DNA of 64,000 nt from a bacterium D16-51 (lineage in GTDB: Bacteria > Bacillota > Clostridia > Lachnospirales > Lachnospiraceae), in assembly GCA_003612285.1 (NCBI GenBank), contig RAYE01000016.1, forward strand, positions 1-64,000. The letters run 5' to 3'. Made by a program: the position numbers and the translations under genes. The notes beneath the pieces were generated by a model that saw only the letters and a program-made list of their open reading frames with translations, searched no databases and was not told the origin of the DNA. Below, one piece after another: positions 9,066 to 18,455 of this stretch. The number at the start of each line of letters is the position of its first letter. Positions within the stretch are counted from its first letter, which is position 1.

Positions 9066-9164
9066 GTTACTATTTTTCATAAGACAGGCAAAGCTGCATA
9101 GCAGCAGCCTGTGCCGAAGGCAGAGGGCCTATCGCATGAAAAAAGAATGGCCGTAAATAGTAAC
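9066..9164. repeat. GTTACTATT-bounded hairpin repeat
   Basis: The outer 10 bp (GTTACTATTT) recur inverted at the right end (AAATAGTAAC), with further partial pairing inside (TTCAT/ATGAA, AGACAGGC/GCCTGT). The same end motif occurs at 38776, 52176 and, diverged, at both ends of the giant palindrome at 41293-41948. It belongs to a dispersed repeat family and is non-coding. Confidence 0.6.
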
Positions 9165-9197
9165 AAATTTAAAAATAGAAAGCAGAAAACACAAAAA

Positions 9198-9225
9198 CCG
9201 CCGTAACATAATAGCGTTACTGCGG
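9198..9225 (-). terminator. Hairpin with U-run, leader or small-RNA end
   Basis: Read on the minus strand, CCGCAGTAAC and GTTACGGCGG pair (one mismatch) and are followed by TTTTTGTGTTTT. This is a good intrinsic terminator shape about 300 nt upstream of the ligand-binding gene, with no supported gene ending there. It may terminate a short leader transcript. The rest of 8897-9533 holds a repeat at 9066-9164 and a promoter at 9468-9497. Confidence 0.4.
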
Positions 9226-9467
9226 CTCTGTGATAAATGTATGTATGAAATGAAAGAAAAATGAAACCCAGATTCAATTCATCCCCCTCAATTTCTTTTA
9301 AAATATTACCATTGAATTTGCAATCTGTCAATAACGATACTGAAAATTTATGAAATTTCTTTCATCCAATTTTTACCAGCATAGGAAACATAGCTGTTTC
9401 AGGCAATTTATCTTTAATATCCACAGCCGCTGTATACCTGGTAGTAACAGTCTCCGCGAATACAATC

Positions 9468-9497
9468 TTGTAAACTGATGTTATTCTATGGTAAAAT
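9468..9497 (+). promoter_or_regulatory. Promoter of the hybrid histidine kinase
   Basis: TTGTAA, an 18-nt spacer and TAAAAT (with TGG just before it) resemble a sigma-A promoter about 35 nt before the ATG at 9534. Assignment is by pattern only. Confidence 0.5.
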
Positions 9498-9533
9498 AAA
9501 AATATATAGCTATTAGGACAGGAGGGAAATGAT

Positions 9534-12500
9534 ATGCAGATACAAGATTATGACATCATTTTAAATTCCCTGCGGGAAACAGGAATTTATGTAATCAGAG
9601 AGGATAACCATCAAATTCTGTACTTTAACCAAAGAGTAAAAGAAATAACCCCGGAAATTGAACTGGGAATGGTATGCCACGAATTATGGAAAGATTCCTG
9701 TTCAAGTTGTCCGCTTCAATATATAAAAGATAAAAAAGAAAGCAGGTCTATCTGCTATAGCAGCCCTTTTGGAAACCCGGCAGATATTACAGCAAACCGG
9801 ATTGTCTGGCAAAACAAAATCCCTGCTTTCCTGATTTCCGTCACTCCCCATATGGAAGGGGCAAATTACACTTATAATGTAATTCTGAAAGCCAACCTGA
9901 CAACAGACCGTTATACAATGATAAAATCTAACTTGGAAAAAAAAGACAATTTTTCATATAAATGCCCCACCTTATCTGAACTGCTTACAGAATATGTTAA
10001 TAGCAGCGACGTCCATAAAAACGATGCAAAACGCCTCCTTGAGTTTACCCAAATCGATAATTTGCAGGCAGAACTAAAAAAGCCAAAAAAAATGGCTGCA
10101 TTTACATACCGCCATAAATCAGGGCAAGATTACCGATGGCATACGCTGGAAATCGTACCCGACTACGATTATTCCGAGGATAACCAAGCAGTACTTCTAT
10201 ATATCAAAGATATCCATGATATCTATAGTAAAGGTTTGGCATTAGAAGAACTGAATATAAGAAACCAGGAAATCATTGCATCCCTAAGCGAAATAAATTT
10301 TGCAATCTATGTAATTGATTTGGATACGGGGATGATGAACCCTGTCCGTGCAGCAAAAGATATTAACGATATTGCCGGCCTGAAAATTACCGACTGGGAC
10401 GATATCCTTGAAAATAGTGTTAACAGCCTGTACCATCCGGATTATAAAGAAAAGATGCTTCAAACATACTCGCTGGAAGCGCTAAGGAAATCACGGGAAA
10501 ATGGCGAACAAAAGTTAGAACTTCTCTGCCAGCGAATGATACATTCCGTTTATCATTATGTATCAATTACCACCTACTTCCACAAAGGCAGTTCTGGCAA
10601 TGATTTTGTAGTAATGGCAATACAGGACGTCGACAAACGCGCCCGCCAGGAAATCAGGCAGTCTCAGGACGACATGCGTATTGCCGCCCTGATAAAATCA
10701 AGATATAGCTATATGAACACTGTAGATTTAACTACCGGCATATTTGAACAGACTTACCTAAACAACAGCGACACTCCTGGCAGGACAATAAAAGGCGATT
10801 ATAATGCATTTATAGAAAAGGCAGTAAAAGAACTGATTTATGAGGAAGACATAGAACAATTCCAAAACTATTTATTGTTAGATAACCTACGCCAAATGGC
10901 AGAGCAGGAAGAAGAAAGTTCTGAAATTATTTTTGAATACCGCCTGAAAGCACCTAAGCTTGTCTGGCTGCAGGAACAAATCCTGTTCATCCGGCAAGGT
11001 AACAATATTATTGCAAATATGCTTGGAAGGGACATTACAGAGAAAAAACGGAAAGAAGCAGAAGAAAAAAAAGAAAAGCAAGACCGAAGCTATATCATAG
11101 ACAGTATGAGCAGCCTGTTTTTCGCCACATATTATATTGACCTTATCACAGATACCTTCCGTATCATTAAGCAGGTATCCAAATCGGGAAATATTTTAAG
11201 CATTACCCAAAACTATAACGAAGCGATCAGCACCTATTCCCAGCACTCTGTCCATCCTGATGACAGGGAAGAATATATCAAGACTATGGGACTTCCAAAT
11301 CTGCTGAAATCCCTGACTCCGCACCATCCGTGTGTGGCAATGGAATATCACAGAATCAGGAAAAGAGGCAATGCAATTAAAGAAAATGGCTGGATACGCG
11401 CAACTGTTATTCTGGTCGAAATGAATAATGGCGTTCCTACCAAAGCTTTATATGTGGAACAGGATGTTACAGAAAGTAAGCGGAAGGAGGAAAGAGAAGT
11501 CAGAATCTTACGGGAAGCCTGTGACGCCGCAAACCATGCAAACGCTTCCAAAAGCGAATTTCTCTCCAGAGTAAGCCATGATATCCGTACGCCGCTCAAC
11601 GCAATTATTGGAATGACAACGATTGCCGGCTCCTACTTGGAAAATCCTAGTAAAGTCTCCGACTGTCTGGACAAAATCATGGTATCCAGCAAACATCTGC
11701 TCTCCCTTGTAAATGAAGTACTGGATATGAGTAAAATTGAATCTGGGAAGCTGGAACTTACAGAGGAAAAATTCAACCTTTCTGACCTTATGCAAAACTT
11801 ACTTACCATTATCCGCCCAACCGTACAGGCAAAACATCATACGCTGGAATTTTGCAATGTAAAAGTTGAACATGATGAAGTAATCGGAGATATGTCCCGC
11901 CTCCAGCAGGTATTTATGAACATCCTTGGAAATGCAGTAAAATATACGCCAGACGGCGGTAAACTGAAACTGGAAGTATTAGAAAAACCCTCTGTATTAT
12001 ACGACTGCAGCTGCTATGAATTTATTTTTGAAGACAACGGAATCGGTATGTCTGAAGAATATTTAACCCACATTTTCGACCCATTTAGCCGCGCAGAAGA
12101 TACCCGTACCAACAAAATCGAAGGAACTGGGCTTGGCATGACAATTGCACAAAATATTATCCGTATGATGAATGGGAATATTGATATTGAAAGTAAATTA
12201 AATCAGGGTTCCCGTTTTACCGTTACTGTATATTTAAAACGCCAGAATACAGAAACACCGGATATGGAGCCATACAAAGGGCAGCGGGTACTCGTTGCCG
12301 ACCAAAATATCAGCTCATGCAAGTCTTCCTGCTCTGTCCTTAATGATATTGGGATTAAAAGCGAATGGATTACCAATAGAAACGAAATTATAACGCGTAT
12401 CGAAGAGGCGGAACAGGAAAAAAGGCGTTTCCTTGCAGTAATAATTGACCAGAAACTGCAGGATTTGGATGGAATACATCTTGCAGAAAGTATCAAAAAG

Positions 12501-13085
12501 AAATTTGGAAAACATGCGCCGCTCACCATTCTATCTGTCTCTGATTGGGACAGTGGAAAAATGGACGCACACTATGATGGAGTTGACGGCCTCATTTCCA
12601 AACCTCTCTTTAAATCCAGGCTGCTGTATTTACTCAAAAATATCATGGAACACAAGTCCAATGAAAGTTCTGGTGAAGAAGAAATTTCGCTGGAACAGGC
12701 TTTCCAGGGGAAAAGAATCCTTTTGGTAGACGATATTGAAATAAACCGTGAAATTGCTTCAGAAATCATTGGTTCTATGGGAATCACCGTAGAAACAGCA
12801 TCTGATGGCAAAGAAGCCCTGGATAAATTTGAAAAAATGGGCGCAGGATATTACCAGTTAATTTTTATGGATATACAAATGCCTGTCATGAATGGCTATG
12901 AATCGACAAAAGCAATCAGAAAATCAAAACTGGCAGATTCAGGAACAATTCCCATCATTGCCATGACAGCCAATGCATTCACGGAGGATATCATAGCAAG
13001 CAAACATGCAGGAATGAATGAACATATTGCAAAACCATTAAATGTAGTCCAGCTTACAGACTGCCTGAAACGTTTTTTAACCTAA
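9534..13085 (+). CDS. Hybrid sensor histidine kinase with PAS domains and two receivers
   Basis: 1183 aa, no clear membrane segment, so probably cytoplasmic. Residues about 1-660 are several PAS-like modules; the second part contains repeated FVVMAIQDV and ITEKKRKEAE or VTESKRKEER junctions typical of PAS/PAC ends. HisKA follows with phospho-acceptor H682 in SRVSHDIRTPLNA, then HATPase (N-box around 800, DNGIGMS, GTGLGM). Receiver 1 (about 918-1040) starts VLVADQN and is diverged; receiver 2 (about 1060-1183) is canonical (ILLVDD, FMDIQMPVMNG, Lys in AKPLN). There is no DNA-binding output, so it must signal through partners or an Hpt protein elsewhere. The stop overlaps the convergent BlaR1-like gene by 9 nt. 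The divergent ligand-binding gene is a plausible input. Confidence 0.88.
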   Translation: MQIQDYDIILNSLRETGIYVIREDNHQILYFNQRVKEITPEIELGMVCHELWKDSCSSCPLQYIKDKKESRSICYSSPFGNPADITANRIVWQNKIPAFLISVTPHMEGANYTYNVILKANLTTDRYTMIKSNLEKKDNFSYKCPTLSELLTEYVNSSDVHKNDAKRLLEFTQIDNLQAELKKPKKMAAFTYRHKSGQDYRWHTLEIVPDYDYSEDNQAVLLYIKDIHDIYSKGLALEELNIRNQEIIASLSEINFAIYVIDLDTGMMNPVRAAKDINDIAGLKITDWDDILENSVNSLYHPDYKEKMLQTYSLEALRKSRENGEQKLELLCQRMIHSVYHYVSITTYFHKGSSGNDFVVMAIQDVDKRARQEIRQSQDDMRIAALIKSRYSYMNTVDLTTGIFEQTYLNNSDTPGRTIKGDYNAFIEKAVKELIYEEDIEQFQNYLLLDNLRQMAEQEEESSEIIFEYRLKAPKLVWLQEQILFIRQGNNIIANMLGRDITEKKRKEAEEKKEKQDRSYIIDSMSSLFFATYYIDLITDTFRIIKQVSKSGNILSITQNYNEAISTYSQHSVHPDDREEYIKTMGLPNLLKSLTPHHPCVAMEYHRIRKRGNAIKENGWIRATVILVEMNNGVPTKALYVEQDVTESKRKEEREVRILREACDAANHANASKSEFLSRVSHDIRTPLNAIIGMTTIAGSYLENPSKVSDCLDKIMVSSKHLLSLVNEVLDMSKIESGKLELTEEKFNLSDLMQNLLTIIRPTVQAKHHTLEFCNVKVEHDEVIGDMSRLQQVFMNILGNAVKYTPDGGKLKLEVLEKPSVLYDCSCYEFIFEDNGIGMSEEYLTHIFDPFSRAEDTRTNKIEGTGLGMTIAQNIIRMMNGNIDIESKLNQGSRFTVTVYLKRQNTETPDMEPYKGQRVLVADQNISSCKSSCSVLNDIGIKSEWITNRNEIITRIEEAEQEKRRFLAVIIDQKLQDLDGIHLAESIKKKFGKHAPLTILSVSDWDSGKMDAHYDGVDGLISKPLFKSRLLYLLKNIMEHKSNESSGEEEISLEQAFQGKRILLVDDIEINREIASEIIGSMGITVETASDGKEALDKFEKMGAGYYQLIFMDIQMPVMNGYESTKAIRKSKLADSGTIPIIAMTANAFTEDIIASKHAGMNEHIAKPLNVVQLTDCLKRFLT

Positions 13086-15263
13086 ATTAAACCCAGATGG
13101 CTTACTATCCCCTTCCTGCGCGGGGGACGGAGATGGGGAAGTTTCCCCATCTCCACTCCTGTTAAAAGACAAGTTAGATGCTGTACGCTTAACAACATCA
13201 TAATCATAATTTCCTTTTACTGTTATCCCATGATCCGCATTTGCTGCAAAACCGATTCTTAATACATCATTTTCTTTTGACATCAGACTGTAAACAACTG
13301 TCCCCTGTTCTTGAAATGTAATCTTCTCTCCATATTGGTTAAATACGTCTGCCAGCTGTTTGGCTCCATCCTCATGCTTATAATATACAGACTTTCTGCC
13401 GGTATCAAAGACCACAAAAGTCTGCGCCTTCTTTCCATTGTAGATTAACTGTGCATACCCATCTGTTTTTTTCCCTTTTCCATCTGTTAACCATAATAAA
13501 TCACAATAATATCCTTCTATCCCATCAAATTTTTTAGGGCTGTTCCCTGGTGAAGCAATTACCGATTGAATTGCCTCGCTCCCAGTATCGTCACGCTTTG
13601 TAGTTACCAGAATATCCCTCCCGCCATTATCATTATCCAGGGAATGCTCCTGCGTCTCTCCTGACTTAGAAAGTTCTGCTCCCTTTTTATGGGCTTCCAG
13701 CCCTTCTTCTGTCATATCCCGTTTTTCATATGTGCCTTTCTCTTCCACCCATACATAGTAAAGCATCTTTTCATTTTCTGGCACAATAAATATATCATCA
13801 ATCTCCTTGGGATTTTCAAAATAAACAGAATTTCCCAGTTCTGCCTTTCTGCCAATAGCTGTAATTTCCCTGCAGATAACTTCCAGTGATTTGCTTTCAA
13901 TTCCAACAATTGCATATACATATGCCGCCAGCCCTGTCTCATCTCCTATCTCTTCCGGCAAATCTGCCTCCTGGCCAATTACAAGTTCCTTTGCCCCATC
14001 TCCATTATAATCATGAATACATAATGCAGTATCCTTTGAAAATCTCTGCTTCCCCTTCCCAACTTCCGGAAAAAGAGTTTCTATTGTGCAAGCCCCTATC
14101 TTATTTCCAACCGAATCATACATCCTAAGAACAAAATCCCCTGCATACTCTTTTTTTCCTTCTTCACCAGAAACCATCTCCAGCTGTATCACACGTTCCA
14201 GCCCTTCCGGAGAAGTAGTCCCCATTTTAGTAACTACCACAGTATCACTCTGTAACCCCAGCTTTTTTGCATTTTCAGAAGGATTTCCTTTTCCCCATGT
14301 CCCACCATCCCATGCCAGTTTTATAGGAGCCAGTAAAAAGCAGAAAATCACGATAACAGAAAGCAAAAGAACAGCGGCAAGCCTGTCCCTTTTCAGATCC
14401 CGTCTCCGATATAACATACGGTATGCCCTTTTTTCTATATTACCTTCTATTATGCCTGGAAACAGTATAATTCCATTATCCGGTTTACTTTTTCTATTTA
14501 CTTCCCCTGACAAAGCTTTATTAAAGTTCAATATGCCCTGGGCATATTCTTTGCGTACGCTTTCATTTTTTCTATACACTGTTTTTTCATCTGCTGCCAT
14601 CTCCATATCAGACTTCCACCAGAAATAATACAGCCACATCACCGGATTAAACCAATGGACTGTCAGGACAAGCCCTGCCAGGACAGAACGGACGCCCGCA
14701 AAGCGGTGTGCCTCCATATGGCGCAGCAGCCAGCCCATTTCCTTCGCCTGAAACCCTTTTGGCAAGTATAGCTTTTTATGCACAAACCCCAAACTGACAG
14801 GCACAGAAAGGCTTGAAGATTCATAAATACCTTCCCCAAGCTGATTTGCTTTTTTTAGCTCTTTACGAAACCTTCTATTAGAAATAACAGCCAGACAAAA
14901 AATCACTGCAATCCCTATCACCCAAATTATACTGCATATCTTAAATGCCCCCGCTGCTGTTACCTTGCCCTGATATACGACACGCCAGCTGCTCATAATT
15001 CCACCTGTTTTTCCTGCCACAGACAATCCAAGATTTGCCAAAAGCAAGTGATATTTCCTGTTTAATAACGGAAACAAACAAAGTGCACTGGATAACGCAA
15101 CCGGACATATGCTCCGCAGATAAAAAATCCTCCATCCCCATATCGTATATTTCTTTTCATAATTCCGCAAAAGAAAGCGGAATAATATAATAACTGGCAA
15201 AAGAATTACCATTAAAATCCCTAAAGATAATATAGTATAAAAAATACGAAACAGCCAATCCAT
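13077..15263 (-). CDS. BlaR1/MecR1-like M56 membrane protein, degenerate zinc motif
   Basis: 728 aa. The N-terminal 330 residues are a membrane domain of the M56 antirepressor type: two hydrophobic segments at the start, then ISNRRFRKELKKANQLG, SLSVPVSLGFVHKKLYLP, the motif position RHMEAHR (182-186), VHWFNPVMWLYYFWWKSDMEMAADE and a last membrane segment (LAAVLLLSVIVIFCFLLAP). The family motif is HExxH; here it reads H-M-E-A-H, so both His are kept but the catalytic Glu position is Met. The C-terminal 400 residues form an external region without a penicillin-binding domain, with a FG-GAP/VCBS-like HDYNGDGAKELVIG segment. No BlaI/MecI repressor gene is adjacent. It may be a non-proteolytic receptor or use the shifted Glu. 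Confidence 0.75.
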   Translation of the reverse strand: MDWLFRIFYTILSLGILMVILLPVIILFRFLLRNYEKKYTIWGWRIFYLRSICPVALSSALCLFPLLNRKYHLLLANLGLSVAGKTGGIMSSWRVVYQGKVTAAGAFKICSIIWVIGIAVIFCLAVISNRRFRKELKKANQLGEGIYESSSLSVPVSLGFVHKKLYLPKGFQAKEMGWLLRHMEAHRFAGVRSVLAGLVLTVHWFNPVMWLYYFWWKSDMEMAADEKTVYRKNESVRKEYAQGILNFNKALSGEVNRKSKPDNGIILFPGIIEGNIEKRAYRMLYRRRDLKRDRLAAVLLLSVIVIFCFLLAPIKLAWDGGTWGKGNPSENAKKLGLQSDTVVVTKMGTTSPEGLERVIQLEMVSGEEGKKEYAGDFVLRMYDSVGNKIGACTIETLFPEVGKGKQRFSKDTALCIHDYNGDGAKELVIGQEADLPEEIGDETGLAAYVYAIVGIESKSLEVICREITAIGRKAELGNSVYFENPKEIDDIFIVPENEKMLYYVWVEEKGTYEKRDMTEEGLEAHKKGAELSKSGETQEHSLDNDNGGRDILVTTKRDDTGSEAIQSVIASPGNSPKKFDGIEGYYCDLLWLTDGKGKKTDGYAQLIYNGKKAQTFVVFDTGRKSVYYKHEDGAKQLADVFNQYGEKITFQEQGTVVYSLMSKENDVLRIGFAANADHGITVKGNYDYDVVKRTASNLSFNRSGDGETSPSPSPAQEGDSKPSGFNLG

Positions 15264-15431
15264 ATATTTCCCCTCTCCATTACAAGACCTTACATTTCCA
15301 TTTTACAGTATAATCAATAAAAAGAATTTTGGCTATCCCTTTTTTTGGTAAAACACTGCCTTGCCTTTTTACCAAATGCCGTCTATAATAAAGATATGAT
15401 ATAAAACCAGTAACAAGAAGACAGGTATACT

Positions 15432-15614
15432 ATGAATAAAAAATTTGAAGAACTTGAGCTAAAAGATGACTTTATGTTTGGCATAATTATGAGAAATCCC
15501 AAATATTGCAAACCTTTTTTGGAAACAATATTAAATATTAAAATTTCCTATAAACATAAATATGGAGGACGATATGAAGGACGGATTTTTAAAAGTTGCT
15601 GCAGTTACACCTAA
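15432..15614 (+). pseudogene. Rpn-family (PDDEXK transposase-like) remnant
   Basis: The first about 38 codons (KFEELELKDDFMFGIIM, then CKPFLETILNIKI) match the N-terminus of the Rpn recombination-promoting nuclease / putative transposase family, whose members are about 280-330 aa. Homology stops near 15545 and the frame then runs out of phase over the ribosome site and start of nadE. The rest of the gene is gone, most likely by deletion. A promoter region for it lies upstream (15380-15420) and may now serve nadE. Confidence 0.7.
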
Positions 15615-17514
15615 AACATCTGTAGGTGATATAGAATTTAACACCTCACAAATTATAAATGGCATGGAAGCTGCACACTCTGAAAAAGCAAAACTGGCTG
15701 TTTTCCCAGAACTCTGCCTGACCGGATACACCTGCAGTGACCTTTTTTTACAGGATATCCTGTTAAAAAAGGCATTGCAGGGATTAAAACAGATTTTGGA
15801 TGCATCAACAGGAATGGATATGATTACAATAGTTGGTTTTCCATTTTTCCTGCACAATTCCTTATACAATGCCGCCGCTGTAATCCATGAAGGAATCCTT
15901 CTTGGCATCGTCCCAAAGCAGAACATCCCTAATTATTCGGAATTTTACGAAGGCCGCCACTTTTCTGTGCCGGCTTCTGGTAATGAAACAATACAAATAA
16001 ATGAATTAGGGAAATCCGGTTACCATATCCCTTTTGGAACAAACCTGCTTTTTTGTTCCGAAAACTTTCCTTTATTCAAACTTGGGATTGAAATCTGCGA
16101 AGATTTATGGATGCCCGTCCCGCCGTCCTGCTCCCATGCACTTGCCGGGGCAGCTGTCATTGCAAACCTTTCCGCAAGTGATGAAATAACAGGAAAAGAC
16201 ATTTACCGGCGTGAACTGGTATGCAGCCAGTCAGCACGCCTTGTCAGCGGATATATCTATGCCGATGCAGGGGAAGGAGAATCCTCTACAGATTTAGTAT
16301 TTTCCGGGCACAACCTGATTGCAGAAAACGGAAATCTTCTAAAAGAAACTTCCCGTTTTAAAAATGATATGGTATGCAGTGAAATCGATTTGGGAAGATT
16401 GATTAGTGAGCGCCGCCGTATGGGCACATTTTCATCTGTCCCGCCAGAAAAAGCCAACTACCAGTTAATCACCTTTTCTTTCCAACAGATAGAAGACACT
16501 TCCCTGTCACGCACCTGGCTGCAAACCCCGTTTGTCCCACAGGATAAAACAGGCCGCAGCCACAGATGTGAAGAAATCCTGAATATCCAGGCAATGGGAC
16601 TGAAAAAACGCCTGAGCCATACAAACTGCAGCAATGCTGTAATTGGCATTTCCGGCGGACTGGATTCTACTTTAGCGCTTCTGGTCACAGTAAAAGCCTT
16701 TGATATGCTTGGTCTTGCAAGAAGCGGCATCCTTGCTGTTACCATGCCCTGCTTTGGCACAACAGACCGCACTTATCAAAATGCATGCCAACTGACAAAA
16801 ATCTTAAGCGCCACATTAAAAGAAATCCCTATCCATGATGCCGTCCGCCAGCATTTTTCTGATATTGGCCATGACAGCTCTGTCCATGACGTAACTTATG
16901 AAAATTCACAGGCAAGACAGCGCACGCTGATATTAATGGATCTGGCCAACCAGGTAAACGGGATGGTAATTGGTACCGGTGATATGTCAGAGCTTGCGCT
17001 AGGCTGGGCAACTTATAATGGCGACCACATGTCCATGTATGGCGTCAACTGCTCCGTACCAAAGACCTTAGTCCGCTATCTTGTACTTTTTTATGCGGAA
17101 ACAACACCTGACAAAAAGCTACATGATATCCTAATGGATGTCCTTGATACACCTGTAAGCCCAGAGCTGCTGCCGCCAAAAGATGGAAAAATCTCACAAA
17201 AAACCGAAGAACTTGTTGGTCCATATGAACTGCATGACTTTTATTTATACTATATGATGCGCTTTGGATACACCCCATCCAAAATCTACCGGCTTGCTTT
17301 ATGCGCCTTTGCCGGCACATACAATGAAAAAACTATTTATAAATGGCTCTGTACCTTTTACCGGCGCTTTTTCTCCCAGCAGTTTAAACGCTCCTGCCTG
17401 CCAGACGGCCCAAAAATCGGCAGCGTAGCATTATCACCGCGTGGGGATTGGCGCATGCCAAGCGATGCTTCTGTAAACTTATGGATGAAAGATTTGGAAA
17501 GCATACACTTCTAA
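15574..17514 (+). CDS. nadE: Glutamine-dependent NAD+ synthase
   Basis: 646 aa. ATG 15574 is chosen because GGAGG lies 5 nt upstream; the in-frame ATG 15562 overlaps that site. The N-terminal nitrilase-like glutaminase domain has Glu in AVFPELCLTGY, Lys in IVPKQNIPNYSEFYE and nucleophile Cys in EICEDLW (about C175). The C-terminal NAD synthetase domain has the ATP-pyrophosphatase loop GISGGLDSTLAL, GTGDMSELALGW and NCSVPKTLVRYL. It makes NAD from deamido-NAD, ATP and glutamine in the cytosol. The length is normal for the two-domain enzyme. The gene begins inside the remnant of an rpn-family gene, so its original promoter may have been replaced. A short GC stem (CCCCG/CGGGG, 17522-17536) follows the stop. 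Confidence 0.95.
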   Translation: MKDGFLKVAAVTPKTSVGDIEFNTSQIINGMEAAHSEKAKLAVFPELCLTGYTCSDLFLQDILLKKALQGLKQILDASTGMDMITIVGFPFFLHNSLYNAAAVIHEGILLGIVPKQNIPNYSEFYEGRHFSVPASGNETIQINELGKSGYHIPFGTNLLFCSENFPLFKLGIEICEDLWMPVPPSCSHALAGAAVIANLSASDEITGKDIYRRELVCSQSARLVSGYIYADAGEGESSTDLVFSGHNLIAENGNLLKETSRFKNDMVCSEIDLGRLISERRRMGTFSSVPPEKANYQLITFSFQQIEDTSLSRTWLQTPFVPQDKTGRSHRCEEILNIQAMGLKKRLSHTNCSNAVIGISGGLDSTLALLVTVKAFDMLGLARSGILAVTMPCFGTTDRTYQNACQLTKILSATLKEIPIHDAVRQHFSDIGHDSSVHDVTYENSQARQRTLILMDLANQVNGMVIGTGDMSELALGWATYNGDHMSMYGVNCSVPKTLVRYLVLFYAETTPDKKLHDILMDVLDTPVSPELLPPKDGKISQKTEELVGPYELHDFYLYYMMRFGYTPSKIYRLALCAFAGTYNEKTIYKWLCTFYRRFFSQQFKRSCLPDGPKIGSVALSPRGDWRMPSDASVNLWMKDLESIHF

Positions 17515-17562
17515 TCAACAGCCCCGCTAGCCGGGGTATCAAACTTGTAGCGCCTTATATAA

Positions 17563-17583
17563 AAAACGTGCGCAGAAATGAGG
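17563..17583 (+). promoter_or_regulatory. Shared leader motif before the SDR gene
   Basis: The stretch AACGTGCGCAGAAATGAGG directly upstream of the SDR start recurs, with one change, at 52870-52888 upstream of holB (AACGTGTGCAGAAATGAGG). It includes the ribosome site (GAGG). The two genes are unrelated, so a shared transcript-start or repeat end is possible. Confidence 0.4.
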
Positions 17584-17589
17584 TAATTT

Positions 17590-18348
17590 ATGAATATATC
17601 AGACATGCTAGAAGGAAAAACAGCAATTGTAACAGGCGGCACAAGAGGGATAGGCTTTGGAATAGTCAGCAAATTCCTGGAGGCAGGCGCAAATGTAGCC
17701 TTGTTTGGCTCGCGCCAGGAAACCGTTGACAAAGCACTGGAAAAAATCAGGGCAGAAAAACCTGATGCTTCGGTTATGGGGCTTTTCCCATCCCTTGAAG
17801 GCTTTGAAGAAGCAAACAAAGCAATACAAACAGTAAATGAAGCCTATGGACAGATAGATATCCTTGTCAACAATGCCGGGATTTCAGCAAGAGAATCCCT
17901 ATATGATTATAAACCGGAAGATTTTGAAAAAATAATGGCATTAAATGTCAACGCTGTATTTAACTGTTCCAAATCAGCAGCAGCAATTATGAAACAACAG
18001 GGCGGCGGTTCTATCGTAAATATAAGCTCCATGGTAAGCATCTATGGACAGCCCGCAGGCTGTGGATATCCAGCCTCCAAATTCGCTGTAAATGGGCTTA
18101 CAAAATCCCTTGCCCGGGAACTTGGGAAAGACCAAATCCGTGTAAACGCCGTAGCGCCTGGCGTTACCAGGACAGATATGGTAGCAGCCCTCCCTGATGA
18201 AATGGTACAGAGGATTTCCTCAACCATCCCTCTTGGCAGGGTAGGCGAACCAGAGGAAATTGCAAACGCCGTACTATTCTTAGCCAGCGACCTTGCAAGT
18301 TATGTAACGGGGGCAATACTATCCGTAGATGGTGCAACACAGGTTTAA
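17590..18348 (+). CDS. Short-chain dehydrogenase/reductase, FabG-like
   Basis: 252 aa, a classical SDR: TGGTRGIG cofactor motif at about 13-20, VNNAGIS at about 91, catalytic Ser in INISSMVSIYG and Tyr/Lys in YPASK, then APGVTRTDM and a C-terminal AILSVDGATQV. It uses NAD(P)H to reduce a carbonyl or oxidise an alcohol. The sequence fits 3-oxoacyl-ACP reductase-like enzymes, but neither fatty acid genes nor sugar-acid genes are adjacent, so the substrate is open. The start ATG has GAGGT about 7 nt upstream. The gene lies after nadE with 75 nt between and may be co-transcribed with it. A double hairpin repeat follows. Confidence 0.85.
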   Translation: MNISDMLEGKTAIVTGGTRGIGFGIVSKFLEAGANVALFGSRQETVDKALEKIRAEKPDASVMGLFPSLEGFEEANKAIQTVNEAYGQIDILVNNAGISARESLYDYKPEDFEKIMALNVNAVFNCSKSAAAIMKQQGGGSIVNISSMVSIYGQPAGCGYPASKFAVNGLTKSLARELGKDQIRVNAVAPGVTRTDMVAALPDEMVQRISSTIPLGRVGEPEEIANAVLFLASDLASYVTGAILSVDGATQV

Positions 18349-18367
18349 GTTTCCTATAACACCAAAA

Positions 18368-18417
18368 AGGGCACCGCCAGCGCTGGTGCCCTAGCAAGAA
18401 TTGCTTCGCAATTCTTG
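18368..18417. repeat. Double-hairpin repeat, copy 1
   Basis: Hairpin 1 (18368-18392) pairs AGGGCACC with GGTGCCCT. Hairpin 2 (18395-18417) pairs CAAGAATTGC with GCAATTCTTG perfectly. Then come TCGATAACCACTAC and a second copy of TTTCCTATAACACCAAAAAGG (first at 18350). A second copy of the double hairpin is at 20313-20362, on the other side of the binding-protein gene. It is likely a REP/BIME-like element. Confidence 0.7.
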
Positions 18418-18455
18418 TCGATAACCACTACGATTACAGCAATTTCCTATAACAC

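Noticed and set aside
9077-9331. 84-residue minus-strand frame in the gap before the hybrid kinase
   Set aside because: No ribosome site, passes through a repeat and a terminator hairpin, and has a translation of low-complexity hydrophobic residues.
13077-15263. Calling the M56 protein a beta-lactam resistance sensor
   Set aside because: The C-terminus has no penicillin-binding motifs (SxxK, SxN, KTG in order) and there is no BlaI or beta-lactamase gene nearby.
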